Notes: a model not told the origin generated them from the letters alone. Counted from the stretch's first letter, positions 8,941-18,445 are shown. The stretch is DNA of 64,000 bases from Sphingomonas faeni (GCF_003053745.1 NZ_QAYE01000011.1:29751-93750); one strand, 5' to 3'. Numbers and translations: made by a program.

Positions 8941-10047
8941 ATGGAAAATATCCGGAATATCGCTGTGATCGGATTAGGAAAAATGGGGATTTCCCATTTG
9001 AGCATCGCCAACGCCACGCCCGGTATGAAGGTTGTCGCCATTTGTGACAGCTCGGCAATGATTGGTGGGATGATCGGCAAATATGTAAAGGTCCCGTTTT
9101 TCGCCGACTATGCCGATGTCCTAGCGGTCCCAGGCCTGGACGGCGTGATCATCGCCACGCCAACCCGTCATCACGACACGATGATCCGCCGTGCTCTGGC
9201 GAGCGGCGTACATGTTTTTTGCGAAAAACCGCTGACGTTATCGGCCCGCATCAGCGCCGAGCTTGCCCAGATCGCCTTTGACCAAAATCTAGCGGCACAA
9301 GTCGGCTACCATAACCGGTTCGTCGGCACTTTTGCTGAAGTAAAGCGGCTGGTCGATTCTGGTACCATCGGCAAAATTCGCCACGTTCACGCCGACGCCT
9401 ATGGCCCTGTTGTTCTGAAGCCCGCCGCCAAGACGTGGCGCAGCAAATCGACGGAAGGCGGCGGATGCCTGTATGATTATGCGGCTCATCCGATCAACCT
9501 GATGAATTGGTATGTTGGCAAACCCATATTTTGTTCTGGTGCACAGCTCACCAAGCAATGGTCGGAGGACGTTGACGATGCCATTTACGCAAACCTCATG
9601 TTCGCAGGCGGGGTCTCCGGGCAGGTTTCGGTGAATTGGGCGGATGAAACCATCCGCAAGATGACGACGAGTCTGACATTGTGGGGCGACGGAGGAAAGA
9701 TCTGTGTCGATCGGCAGGAAATCCGAGTGTATATCGGTGATAAAGGCACGGTATCAGCGGGCTACCGTCCGAAATGGACGGTCCGCAATATAACAGACCT
9801 GACGCCCCATCCGGCATTTTACCTGCGAGGCGAAGAGTATTCGGCGCAGTTAGAGGGTTTTGTGGGAGCCATGAATGACCCGTCATCCAGCTACGTGAAC
9901 ACCTTTGCCAGCGGGGCTGAGACAGACCATACCCTGGCATTGATCCGTGACGGGGCAGATAGCCTTAATCAGCCAATCGTGCCCGTCGCTGTCGCAGCCG
10001 CGAAGCGTCCCAAGAGTACGATGTTCGCTCGTGCTTTCGGATATTGA
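8941..10047 (+). CDS. Gfo/Idh/MocA-family sugar oxidoreductase
   Basis: A 368-residue NAD(P)-dependent oxidoreductase that probably modifies a nucleotide sugar used for the EPS. Seen: Rossmann fingerprint VIGLGKMGISHL near the N-terminus, the family's EKP motif in VFCEKPLTL at about 99-101, and a C-terminal alpha/beta dimerisation domain. An in-frame ATG exists at 8932, but the AGGGG box at 8927-8931 abuts it and stands 9 bases before the ATG at 8941, so 8941 is the better start. It is the first gene of a plus-strand group with the Alg13-like gene. Confidence 0.87.
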   Translation: MENIRNIAVIGLGKMGISHLSIANATPGMKVVAICDSSAMIGGMIGKYVKVPFFADYADVLAVPGLDGVIIATPTRHHDTMIRRALASGVHVFCEKPLTLSARISAELAQIAFDQNLAAQVGYHNRFVGTFAEVKRLVDSGTIGKIRHVHADAYGPVVLKPAAKTWRSKSTEGGGCLYDYAAHPINLMNWYVGKPIFCSGAQLTKQWSEDVDDAIYANLMFAGGVSGQVSVNWADETIRKMTTSLTLWGDGGKICVDRQEIRVYIGDKGTVSAGYRPKWTVRNITDLTPHPAFYLRGEEYSAQLEGFVGAMNDPSSSYVNTFASGAETDHTLALIRDGADSLNQPIVPVAVAAAKRPKSTMFARAFGY

Positions 10048-10080
10048 ACCCGTGGCACGGACCGCTTCAGAGCCCGCGCG

Positions 10081-10575
10081 ATGATCTTTGCATCAGTGGG
10101 ATCGATGCTGCCGTTCGATAGGCTGACCCGCGCCGTCGATGCATGGGCTGGTGACAACCCGCAAACACCGGTTCACATCCAAATTGGCGACGGCAGTTAC
10201 GAGCCTCAGAACGCCGAATGGACGCGGATGATGCCGCACGACGTCTATCTGCAGCGACTAACCGACTGCAGTCTATTTGTCGCACATGTCGGTATCGGAT
10301 CGATCCTTCAGGCGCTCGAACTTGGCCGCCAGATGCTGATGTTGCCTCGCCGCGCCAGCCTGGGCGAACATACGACCGAGCATCAGCTTGATACTGCAGC
10401 CAAGTTCCAGGAAACCGCAGGTCTGGCGATAGCGCAGGACGCTTCTGCGCTGCGATTGGCAATGAGCGCCTTGCTATCGTCGCCGCTGTCCGGGGCGACC
10501 CGCCTGTCGTGTTTTGCGCCAAAGCCCATGACTGACAAGATCCGCGAGTTCTTGCTCACGACACTCCCACGTTGA
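10081..10575 (+). CDS. Alg13/PssE-like catalytic glycosyltransferase subunit
   Basis: A 164-residue protein equal to the C-terminal, UDP-sugar-binding half of GT28 enzymes. It begins with the family signature MIFASVGSMLPFDRL and contains VAHVGIGSILQALELGRQMLM (about 76-96), the donor-binding helix, and RRASLGEHTTEHQ. In known pairs (Alg13/14, rhizobial PssE/PssD) this subunit is catalytic and is brought to the membrane by the other one. Here the only Alg14/PssD-like gene is at 794-1255 on the opposite strand, so the pair is split over 9 kb. No strong RBS is seen; the gap to the gene before is 33 bp. Confidence 0.8.
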   Translation: MIFASVGSMLPFDRLTRAVDAWAGDNPQTPVHIQIGDGSYEPQNAEWTRMMPHDVYLQRLTDCSLFVAHVGIGSILQALELGRQMLMLPRRASLGEHTTEHQLDTAAKFQETAGLAIAQDASALRLAMSALLSSPLSGATRLSCFAPKPMTDKIREFLLTTLPR

Positions 10576-10591
10576 AGAAGGACGCTATTCC

Positions 10592-11470
10592 ATGGACCGC
10601 ATCTTGTTTGGCGATAATCAATTTTTCGGTATCAATCACATGTCAGAGGATAAGGCGCGCCAGCAAATGATGCAATTTGCAGAGCTGCCTGCAATCCTCG
10701 AGACGCTGGTCGCTGCGCGCGACGCTGGCATCAATGCCTTTATGTGCACAACGCATGACCGTATCAGCGAAATCGCCGATGCCGTAAGGGCAGCCCCGCA
10801 AGAGTGGCCTGACTTCCAGTTTTATCCGTGCATGCCTTATGCGCACAAATATGCTAACGCCGTTACAGATCTTGGGTATCTTGGCACCGTACGAAAATTC
10901 CTACCGAGCCAGGGACTTTTCGACTCTGCATTGCGGGGCGGTAAAGCGCTGATGACGCGCGATGTCGAAGGCATAGCAACGTTACTGATCGATGCCGAAA
11001 TGAAGCCTTTTCACGGTCTCAAGACACCGATTGTCTTTGTTCAGAACGTGATAACTGACATGCTGCTTGGGCTTGGTTACGCCGACGCCTTCAAGATTTT
11101 TGCCGACCACATCCGGACACGCTACGACGCAGAACCGGGGTTCATAACGATGAATCTCCCCATGCTCCTGCCCATGCTGGCGTCCGTTGGAATTCACAAT
11201 CCGATCGTTTGTGCCAACGTCAACAAGTCAGGGTTTCGGATGTCGGGAGGAATCGAAGCCTATCGGGAAGCGACCGAACGCTGGCCGGCGCGTGTCATTG
11301 CTATGTCGGTTCTCGCATCGGGCGCGATCCCGGCAGCTGAAGCAATCGAATGGGTCGTAAAGGAGCCGTATGTCCGCTCGATACTGTTCGGCGCCTCGAG
11401 CGAACGCAACATCCGCAATACCGTCGGCTTGATAGAGCGTTTCGACGCAATGGATATGATGGCTGCTTAA
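10592..11470 (+). CDS. Uncharacterised EPS-locus protein with FGDNQFFGINH signature
   Basis: A 292-residue soluble protein with a striking N-terminal motif, ILFGDNQFFGINHMSEDKAR (residues 4-23). The alternation of hydrophobic strands and helices (INAFMCTTHDR, FQFYPCMPYAHKYAN, IVCANVNKSGFRMSGG, VRSILFGASS near the end) suggests a TIM-barrel fold like aldo-keto reductases or sugar aldolases, but no catalytic set can be assigned. An AAGAAGGA box lies about 11 bases upstream. It follows the Alg13-like gene by 16 bp and precedes the beta-barrel gene by 29 bp, so it is probably part of that transcript. Function unknown. Confidence 0.7.
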   Translation: MDRILFGDNQFFGINHMSEDKARQQMMQFAELPAILETLVAARDAGINAFMCTTHDRISEIADAVRAAPQEWPDFQFYPCMPYAHKYANAVTDLGYLGTVRKFLPSQGLFDSALRGGKALMTRDVEGIATLLIDAEMKPFHGLKTPIVFVQNVITDMLLGLGYADAFKIFADHIRTRYDAEPGFITMNLPMLLPMLASVGIHNPIVCANVNKSGFRMSGGIEAYREATERWPARVIAMSVLASGAIPAAEAIEWVVKEPYVRSILFGASSERNIRNTVGLIERFDAMDMMAA

Positions 11471-11499
11471 ACGTGGCCGTAAAATGCAACGGGGGGCCT

Positions 11500-12831
11500 A
11501 TGCATCGCTTTCGAGCGCGTTTCGTAACGGTATCGGCATTGGGCCTGATGCCCATGATCACTATGCCAGCTACGGCGCAGGAGAGTGCTTTGCCGCGACT
11601 GGATCCGGTGGGGACGTCGATCGTCGACCAGGAAGACGGCATCACGCTCGACGTGCGGCAGCGCGTACGAGATGAATTTACGCCGATGGGCCTACGCCTG
11701 GGTTCGTTCCAGGTTTATCCAACGGTTGCGGTGGGTGCCGGGTACGATAGCAACCTGTTCGCAAATCCGACCAACCGCAAAGGTGCGGCCCTGGTCCAAT
11801 TCGAGCCCAGCATTTCGGCTCGGTCCGACTTTTCAAATGGCGAGATACGATTGGATGCAAGCAGTCGGCTCACTCGTTTTCCAGGAAACGGTGACGGCGA
11901 TGAGACCAGCTACCGGCTCAGCGCATCCGGCCGCTATACTGTCGCGCAATCGACAGATCTTGAAGCCGGAGCGCAACGCGAGCAATTGGTCGAGCGCCGC
12001 GATTCAAGCGGCCGGCCGGATGGCGTGGTGACGCCAATCAGGTTCTTTCAGACGCAGGCCTATATGCGGCTGCGCCGAGATAATGGAACACTCCGCGCAC
12101 TCGCGAATGTCGACTATACGGTTTTCGATTTTCGCAGTACCCAAGCGTTGTCGTCCACCGGCGAGATCATCGACGTTATCAATCAAAATGCCCGGGACCA
12201 GAACAGCCTGCGTGCCAGCCTGCGCGGCGAATATATGATCACGATGGGGTTATCGGTATTTGCCGAAGGCACTGGCACTAAGATTAGCTACCGGCTCGCG
12301 CAATCGTCGCCGGGAATACCCAATCTGGACGGAACGAACCTGACTGTGATTGCCGGATTGATGTTTGGCACCAATCAACTGATCCAAGGATCAGTTGGCG
12401 CCGGCTATATTCGACGAAGCTTTAAGACAAATCGTTTCACCACAATTTCCGGAATCGCCGCTAATGCCGATCTTCGGTATTTTCTTACTCCTCTTGTCAC
12501 GCTGTCATTCATTGCATCACGCAGCGTAGAAGAAGCTGTACTGCAGGGATCCACCGGTTTCATCGCCAATGGTCTTGAACTACGTGCCGACTATGAGTTG
12601 CTGCGCCCGCTTATCCTGAATGTGCATGGCGCCTATCGCTACAATGATTTCCGCGATAGCCCGCGCGCCGACAAGATATTTGAAGCTGGAGGAGGCGCCC
12701 GCTATAGCGCAAACCGCCGCCTAAGCTTCGACCTTGACATGACGTATTTGCGTCGCACGGTAAAGAACGATATCTTCAGTCCGACATATAACGATGTTCG
12801 CGCAACCATAAGTACGCGCTTTAGTCTATAA
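11500..12831 (+). CDS. Outer-membrane beta-barrel protein (BBP2-like) of EPS locus
   Basis: A 443-residue exported protein: signal peptide to about residue 26 (cleavage after ATA in MPATAQE), then a barrel domain rich in alternating aromatic/polar strands, starting VYPTVAVGAGYDSNLFANP, which is typical of putative beta-barrel porin 2. It ends in a short strand finishing FSL, a usual BAM-recognition end. The frame is open from 11350, but the ATG at 11500 preceded by GGGGGG is followed directly by the signal peptide and was chosen. Such barrels recur in sphingomonad EPS loci and may take part in export; the exact role is unproven. Confidence 0.8.
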   Translation: MHRFRARFVTVSALGLMPMITMPATAQESALPRLDPVGTSIVDQEDGITLDVRQRVRDEFTPMGLRLGSFQVYPTVAVGAGYDSNLFANPTNRKGAALVQFEPSISARSDFSNGEIRLDASSRLTRFPGNGDGDETSYRLSASGRYTVAQSTDLEAGAQREQLVERRDSSGRPDGVVTPIRFFQTQAYMRLRRDNGTLRALANVDYTVFDFRSTQALSSTGEIIDVINQNARDQNSLRASLRGEYMITMGLSVFAEGTGTKISYRLAQSSPGIPNLDGTNLTVIAGLMFGTNQLIQGSVGAGYIRRSFKTNRFTTISGIAANADLRYFLTPLVTLSFIASRSVEEAVLQGSTGFIANGLELRADYELLRPLILNVHGAYRYNDFRDSPRADKIFEAGGGARYSANRRLSFDLDMTYLRRTVKNDIFSPTYNDVRATISTRFSL

Positions 12832-12954
12832 AAAGCTTCGCTCTGTTGGATTTTTCAACCTGTACGCCAGGTCAGGTATCGGTACGATAGCGGCAATTGT
12901 ATTATCGATGGCTGCCCGCGGCCGGGTTCTGGTTTGCTTAGGGCTCAGACTCAT

Positions 12955-13301
12955 TCACAGCCAGATGGCGACAGCCGTTGCGAGGGCTACGGCTGAGAGG
13001 AAGTTGGCGGCGAGCTTGTCGTATCGAGGAGCGACGCGACGAAAGTCTTTCAGGCGACAGAAGGCATTCTTGACGAGGTGGCGGCCGCAATATCCTTGTC
13101 GTAGCGAATGGTTCGCTTTCGGTTGCCGCGTCCGGAAATGACGTGAACGGCGCCTGCCTCACGGAGGGAGCGGCGCAAGCTATCGGCATCGTAGCCCTTG
13201 TCACCGAGCAGGTATGGCATGCGATCCGCGTGTTCGAGGAGGGAGGGCGCGGCCTTGATGTCGCTGACGTTGCCCGGTGTCAGCATCAGCATCAGTATCA
13301 A
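12955..13301 (-). pseudogene. IS5-family transposase remnant (C-terminal part, frameshifted)
   Basis: Minus-strand translation gives the C-terminal third of an IS5-type DDE transposase: LTPGNVSDIKAAPSLLEHA, then LLGDKGYDADSLRRSLREAG and RYDKDI. After one frame change near 13087 comes the classic end NAFCRLKDFRRVA..YDKLAANFLSAVALATAVAIWL, with a stop at 12955. The N-terminal two thirds are absent. The adjoining TTAGGGCTCAGACTCATT (12938-12955) looks like the inner part of an IS end. The remnant separates the beta-barrel gene from the flippase gene and probably marks an old rearrangement of the EPS locus. Confidence 0.7.
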
Positions 13302-13787
13302 CGCTTATGGGCCTCGATGCGCACGATGAAGGAGTCTGAGGCGAATGGGTCTAGCATGACGGTGGACCATGCCGCGGATACATGAGGTCGACAACGTATG
13401 CCAACGGCTACAGCGACCGTTACGCAATGGCTTACGCAGCGGCGGTACGCCTGCGGTAGCTTTCGCTGTGTTGAATTCCAGACTGGTGACTGATGGACGT
13501 GAGCGAACCGATCTCGCAGATGCCATCTGTTCGCCAAACCGCTTTTCGCCCGCTTGAGGCGATCAAGCGGCGTTTGGGTATCGTGCCAGATGAACGCTCT
13601 TTCCAGCATAGGCGCTAGGCGAAGTGGCGCGAGCGTATGCACCGGACGTCTTTGGTTTGCTGCCCGGACAGGTGAAAACGTCCATATGCGTTACCCCAAA
13701 GTGTCATCCGGTATATCCGCTCGCATCGCGCCGTGCGTGCACATGATAGGGTTCAGCGCGGAACGCCCCGCCCCGCCGCGAACGCAA
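13302..13787. other. Degenerate non-coding stretch next to the IS remnant
   Basis: About 490 bp without a convincing gene. Short overlapping frames on both strands change every 60-100 codons and match nothing I recognise. Probably decayed IS or flanking DNA. Confidence 0.4.
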
Positions 13788-15245
13788 CTATCCCGTCGAT
13801 AGCGATCGCCCGCGGAATCGGGCGGCGATTGTAGCGATTGCCATGCGGAAAATGCCAGGCGACAATATCCGTAGCAGCAGCAGGTAGGCGATAACGCCGA
13901 CTGGCACCATAATTGTCAAAATCAGCGTCGCTGGCAGTGCGGACGGTAGCAACCGGCGAACGGTAAACAGCATAATTGCCATGCCACAGGCTCCAACGAA
14001 CGACGGCGCGAGTGCTTTGCCCAGGCTTCCCCATAAGATGTCGAGTTGGCGCAACGCGTACCGCATTCGGACAGGCGTCGCGGCAAACGTCGTTGCAGAC
14101 ACCGCAGCAGCGAGGGCGATCGGGCCAAACTGGATGGCAAACGTGTAAATCACAAGTTTGCCGATGGCGGTCAATCCCGAACTGAACGAGTCCAGATGCG
14201 ATTGTTCCGATATGAGCAGAATCACCGTCGCGAACTGCGCAATCGCAAGGCAATAACCGCTCAATGCAAGTGCCGCGAGGATGGGGGCTGCCTCGATCCA
14301 GTTCTGCCCCAAAAGCAGATGAACAATTTCGGGGGCCGTTGCCGCAATTCCGGCAAATACCGGGGCCGTTACCGAACTTGCAACCGTTATACCAAGCAGG
14401 AAAGCCTGTTTACGCGGAGCGCCCTGCTCAATATCGGCGAGTGCTGGCAGCGCAACTGACGAGATCGCGTTTACTAGAACCAAGTTGGCCGCCAGCATTA
14501 TGCGTTTGGCGGCATTGAAAACGCCGGCGACCGCTGGTCCTAGATATGCGGCAACGAATAGAAGATCACTGTCATTCGCAATGGAATTCCAAATTGCACT
14601 TGCTGCGATATGCCGAGTTCGCAGCACAGTTGCTCGAGTATCTGCCCAAGATAAGGCAATCTTAGGCTTCCAATCAACAAATAACCACAATGTGATGAAA
14701 TTGACGATATTAATCGCGAATTGCTGCCCGACAAGACTCCACAACCCAAAGTTTGCAACCGCCATGCTGATACCGACGATGCCGCCAATAAGGACCGAAA
14801 TGATCGCGCGCAAAGCTAACGCGCGGAACTGCATATGTCGTGCAAGCCAAGCACCGTGCGTCGCGGTAAGTCCAAACGCGATGAGTAATAGCGCTACGAT
14901 ATGCAATGTGTTCGCCGCGCCCCGCATTCCAAGCAACGTCAGGAGCGGCGTCGAAAACAGCCACAATAGAATGGAGCCAGTCACCGAGACTAGCACGAGT
15001 AGCGTCAGGCATACGTCATAGTCGTGCTCGACTATGGTCGTTCGGGCATTGAGCGCGAACGCCGCAGGATCAATACATACCCGACGGACAAACTCAACGA
15101 CGGTAAGGCTTACGGCAACGAGGCCGAAGTCTTCCTTCGATATATACCGCGCTAAGGCAAGGAATATGATAAGCGATAGCCCCTGCGCTCCGCCCTGCCC
15201 AAGCACCAACCAAAGTGCATTCTTGACCGCTCCCTGCTTCTTCAT
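13788..15245 (-). CDS. Wzx-like lipopolysaccharide/EPS flippase
   Basis: A 485-residue MOP-superfamily membrane protein with about fourteen hydrophobic helices and the N-terminal signature ALWLVLGQGGAQGLSLIIFLALARYISKEDFGL seen in WzxC-type exporters. It should flip the undecaprenol-linked repeat unit to the periplasm. The start is the ATG at 15245, 48 bp downstream of the LuxR-type gene in the same direction, so regulator and flippase may be cotranscribed. Confidence 0.88.
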   Translation of the reverse strand: MKKQGAVKNALWLVLGQGGAQGLSLIIFLALARYISKEDFGLVAVSLTVVEFVRRVCIDPAAFALNARTTIVEHDYDVCLTLLVLVSVTGSILLWLFSTPLLTLLGMRGAANTLHIVALLLIAFGLTATHGAWLARHMQFRALALRAIISVLIGGIVGISMAVANFGLWSLVGQQFAINIVNFITLWLFVDWKPKIALSWADTRATVLRTRHIAASAIWNSIANDSDLLFVAAYLGPAVAGVFNAAKRIMLAANLVLVNAISSVALPALADIEQGAPRKQAFLLGITVASSVTAPVFAGIAATAPEIVHLLLGQNWIEAAPILAALALSGYCLAIAQFATVILLISEQSHLDSFSSGLTAIGKLVIYTFAIQFGPIALAAAVSATTFAATPVRMRYALRQLDILWGSLGKALAPSFVGACGMAIMLFTVRRLLPSALPATLILTIMVPVGVIAYLLLLRILSPGIFRMAIATIAARFRGRSLSTG

Positions 15246-15293
15246 AATGCCGCTCCGCTGTCAGCATGGAGGCCGGTGACGGACGGCGAGCAC

Positions 15294-16016
15294 TTACAGT
15301 TGCTCGATCGCATTAGAGCTCCCTGACTGAGCGTGACTACACGTTTCCATGTGGGAGCACCCGCCATCGTCCCGATCCCCCATTGCCCATATTGCAGCCT
15401 GGGTCCGGTTCTGAACGCCGATCTTGCGCAATATCGCCTTGACGTGCACTTTCACAGTCGCCTCGCTTATCATGAAGCGCCGCGAAATAACCTTGTTCGG
15501 CTGACCCGCGACAAGACCCGCCAGGATTTCCTCTTCGCGTGCGGTCAACCCGGTTTCGGCCATTGAAATTCTATGGGCATGCGACGGAGTACTCGGCATG
15601 CGCGACAAGAGACTCTCCGTCAGATCCGATGGCATGATCTTTTCCCCGACCGCAACGAGATTGAGATAGGCGATCAGCGAATCCGTCGATATTTTCTTGA
15701 CGATGTAGGCTCTTGCGTCGTGTTGAAAACATTCCATCATCAGCTCATACTCAAACCGATCAGTGAGTACGATCATCAGTCCGAGCGGCAGTTTTTTCTG
15801 AACATCGTCAAGAAACGCAGCGCCGTGCACCTCGACCAGACCATCAATCAAAATCAGATGAGATGATGGATTGACTACGTCGGTGGACACCTCGATCGCG
15901 GAGAGATTCCGCGCTGAATCAACGATCTTGAAATTATTCTCCGTCAGCAGCCGGCTCAGTCCGTCCAATGATACGGGATTTGCACCTAGCAGCGAGATTG
16001 TCACCTGTTCGATCAT
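15294..16016 (-). CDS. LuxR/NarL-type response regulator with incomplete receiver
   Basis: A 240-residue regulator. The N-terminal receiver-like domain (1-120) keeps an Asp at the phosphorylation position (ILIDGL), the Thr (VLTDRFE) and the Lys (AYIVKK), but the usual acidic pair after the first strand is replaced (SLLGANPVS). The C-terminal LuxR helix-turn-helix is standard (LTAREEEILAGLVAGQPNKVISRRFMISEATVKVHVKAILRKIG). The start is the ATG at 16016, which follows a run of nine G (16021-16029 on +) acting as the RBS region; the frame is open further upstream. It probably controls EPS genes, perhaps the adjacent flippase and the divergent sugar genes. Confidence 0.82.
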   Translation of the reverse strand: MIEQVTISLLGANPVSLDGLSRLLTENNFKIVDSARNLSAIEVSTDVVNPSSHLILIDGLVEVHGAAFLDDVQKKLPLGLMIVLTDRFEYELMMECFQHDARAYIVKKISTDSLIAYLNLVAVGEKIMPSDLTESLLSRMPSTPSHAHRISMAETGLTAREEEILAGLVAGQPNKVISRRFMISEATVKVHVKAILRKIGVQNRTQAAIWAMGDRDDGGCSHMETCSHAQSGSSNAIEQL

Positions 16017-16434
16017 TCTACCCCCCCCCGTTCCGCATACTGTAGAGATGGCCCCCATCTCATCCGAAATATTCCTACGTTCCGCTCTGAATAACTATAT
16101 TACGACATATCAGAGAGTATGAAGCCGGTTAGGTCAATACTATCAAATTGGGTACTAACTATACCTCTAAAGAATCTGAACTTTCCCGGGTTGGAACACT
16201 AAATAAAACCAAGCGAGTATCTGACACTTATGTGAATATTTGGGAGATGCTTGGTGTTCATCCAACAGGTCAAATTGTTGTTTTATTACAATTGCAGCGC
16301 CGTCACACGTTAGCGCAATGTTAACCAAGCTAACTCGTAAGTATGGTGTCCGTAAGATTATAGGACAGGCGATCTTCAATCGTGCGACGCTCCTCTTATC
16401 AGCAGTAGAGTGTTCGATGCGGGGGTCGCAGACG
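16017..16434. promoter_or_regulatory. Divergent regulatory region between LuxR-type gene and nucleotide-sugar operon
   Basis: A 418-bp AT-rich region that must contain both promoters. It starts with a C9 run (16021-16029) upstream of the regulator. I see no gene; an in-frame extension of the SDR frame from 16240 lacks SDR homology. Confidence 0.5.
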
Positions 16435-17523
16435 ATGAAGATACTCATTACCGGCAATATGGGTTATGTCGGCCCCTCAGTGATCAAGCAAATTCGGGGC
16501 TCATATCCCGACGCCACAATAGACGGGTTTGATACGGGATATTTTTCCCACTGTTTGACTAGCATCGATAACTTTCCCGAGAAGATATTGAACCGTCAGA
16601 TCTTTGGTGATGTCCGGTCAATCAAGCATCGCGACATTGAAGGATATGATGCCGTCGTCATGTTGGCAGCAATCTCCAATGACCCGATGGGTGCACGATT
16701 TGCCAAAGTTACCGGACAAATTAACCAAGATGCGGCAACAGCAATCGCGATCACCGCGAGCGACGTCGGTGTACGCAACCTCGTCTTTGCCTCGAGCTGC
16801 AGTGTTTATGGACTCGCCAGCGGTGAGCCACGACGCGAGCACGACCCTGTAAACCCGCTTACGGCCTACGCTGCGTCGAAAATCGGTACGGAGCGCGCGC
16901 TAGCGGCCATACAAAGCGACATGACGATTACCAGCTTGCGGTTCGCAACCGCCTGCGGAATGTCGGATCGGCTGCGTCTTGACCTGGCTCTCAACGATTT
17001 CGTTGCCGGGGCATTATCGGACGGCCAAATCTCTATCCTGTCCGATGGAACGCCGTGGCGCCCGCTTATCGATGTTGCCGACATGGCCCGGGCGATCGAG
17101 TGGGGGGTGACCCGGACGGCCGACAATGGCGGTCGCAACCTCGTTGTGAATGCCGGGCACGTATCGGGCAACTACCAGGTTCGCGATCTCGCCGAGGCTG
17201 TCGCGCGGGCAGTGCCCGGATGCACGGTGTCCATCAACAAGAATGCTCCTGCGGATTCCCGATCGTACAAAGTCGACTTCAGTCTATTTGCCGAACTGGC
17301 ACCTAACTATCTTCCGCGTATGGGAATTGGCGACTCAATCAATGCCTTGGTTACAGGGCTGCAGGCGCTTGGCTTTACAGACCGACATTATCGCCAATCG
17401 TCACATTTTATTCGTCTCGAGACGCTCAAGAACCTGATGAATCAAGGTCAATTATCCGAAACATTGAATTGGTCGGTCGAAGGCGACCTGAACCAGGTCT
17501 ACTCAAGGGGGTTGGCAGCATGA
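16435..17523 (+). CDS. NAD-dependent epimerase/dehydratase (extended SDR)
   Basis: A 362-residue nucleotide-sugar SDR. Seen: MKILITGNMGYVGPSV (Gly-rich NAD motif at 7-13), SSCSVYG near 120 and the catalytic Tyr-x3-Lys in TAYAASKIG near 143. It probably acts on the CDP- or UDP-sugar made by neighbours, as 4,6-dehydratase, epimerase or reductase; the exact reaction cannot be fixed. The start is the ATG at 16435, nine bases after GGGGG; an ATG at 16417 is in frame but worse placed. Its stop overlaps the next start (ATGA). Confidence 0.83.
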   Translation: MKILITGNMGYVGPSVIKQIRGSYPDATIDGFDTGYFSHCLTSIDNFPEKILNRQIFGDVRSIKHRDIEGYDAVVMLAAISNDPMGARFAKVTGQINQDAATAIAITASDVGVRNLVFASSCSVYGLASGEPRREHDPVNPLTAYAASKIGTERALAAIQSDMTITSLRFATACGMSDRLRLDLALNDFVAGALSDGQISILSDGTPWRPLIDVADMARAIEWGVTRTADNGGRNLVVNAGHVSGNYQVRDLAEAVARAVPGCTVSINKNAPADSRSYKVDFSLFAELAPNYLPRMGIGDSINALVTGLQALGFTDRHYRQSSHFIRLETLKNLMNQGQLSETLNWSVEGDLNQVYSRGLAA

Positions 17524-18338
17524 AAGCGGTGTTTCTGGCGGGGGGTTTTGGTACGCGATTAAGCGAAGAAACGGCAGTGATGCCAAAGCCGATGGTCGAG
17601 ATCGGCGGCCGACCGATCATGTGGCATATCATGAAAATGTACGCACATTTCGGCATTCGCGAATTCGTCGTTCTCGGCGGATACAAGGTCGATTTTATCA
17701 GGTCCTACTTTCTGAACTACCGCGCACGGTCCTGCGACGTCTCGATCGATTTGACGTCCGGCAATGTGGAGTGGCTTGACGCCTGCACAGACGATTGGCG
17801 GATCACGATCCTTGATACCGGGGCTGATACGATGACCGGTGGACGCATGCTTCGCGCACGCCATTTGCTGGCAGAGGCGCCGTTTTGCCTCACGTATGGC
17901 GACGGCGTAAGCGATGTGAATATCGGCGAAGTGATCGCATCGCACAACCGATCGGACAAATGGTGCACGTTGACCGCGGTTTCGCAACCGGGTCGCTATG
18001 GGGCGCTACGCATCGGCACCGATCTCGAGACGGTACAAGGCTTTAGTGAGAAGGGGGCCAGCGAGGGCGGCCTTATAAATGGTGGCTTCTTCGTCTGCGA
18101 TCCTATGGTTCTTACCCAGATTGATGGCGACGATAGCGTATTCGAGGCAGAGCCGATGAACCGCCTGATCGAACGCAACAAACTGGGGTGCCATATTCAC
18201 ACAGGCTTTTGGCAAAGCATGGATACGCTCAGGGACAAGCATGTCCTCGAGCAACATTGGGCGAGCGGCACACCGCCATGGAAGATCTGGAGCGAGGCGC
18301 CCAGGGATACGATCGCACAATGGCGACGGTCAGCCTGA
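17520..18338 (+). CDS. rfbF: Glucose-1-phosphate cytidylyltransferase
   Basis: A 272-residue nucleotidyltransferase that makes CDP-glucose from CTP and glucose-1-phosphate. Seen: signature MKAVFLAGGFGTRLSEET at the start, PKPMVEIGGRPIMWHIM, YGDGVSDV (metal-binding Asp, near 123), GGFFVCDP and GFWQSMDTLRDKHVLE near the end, all standard for RfbF/DdhA. The start at 17520 overlaps the SDR stop codon (ATGA). The usual next enzyme, CDP-glucose 4,6-dehydratase (rfbG), is not present under a recognisable form; the upstream SDR may fill that role. Confidence 0.92.
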   Translation: MKAVFLAGGFGTRLSEETAVMPKPMVEIGGRPIMWHIMKMYAHFGIREFVVLGGYKVDFIRSYFLNYRARSCDVSIDLTSGNVEWLDACTDDWRITILDTGADTMTGGRMLRARHLLAEAPFCLTYGDGVSDVNIGEVIASHNRSDKWCTLTAVSQPGRYGALRIGTDLETVQGFSEKGASEGGLINGGFFVCDPMVLTQIDGDDSVFEAEPMNRLIERNKLGCHIHTGFWQSMDTLRDKHVLEQHWASGTPPWKIWSEAPRDTIAQWRRSA

Positions 18339-18445
18339 CCGGGATGAACGGACGCCGCCAAATCCGCTCCGGGCGCGCACTGACGCCAGCCTATCACAAG
18401 AATGCCAGCCCTCGAGTCGCGGCAATGCCGCCTCGGATTGCGACA

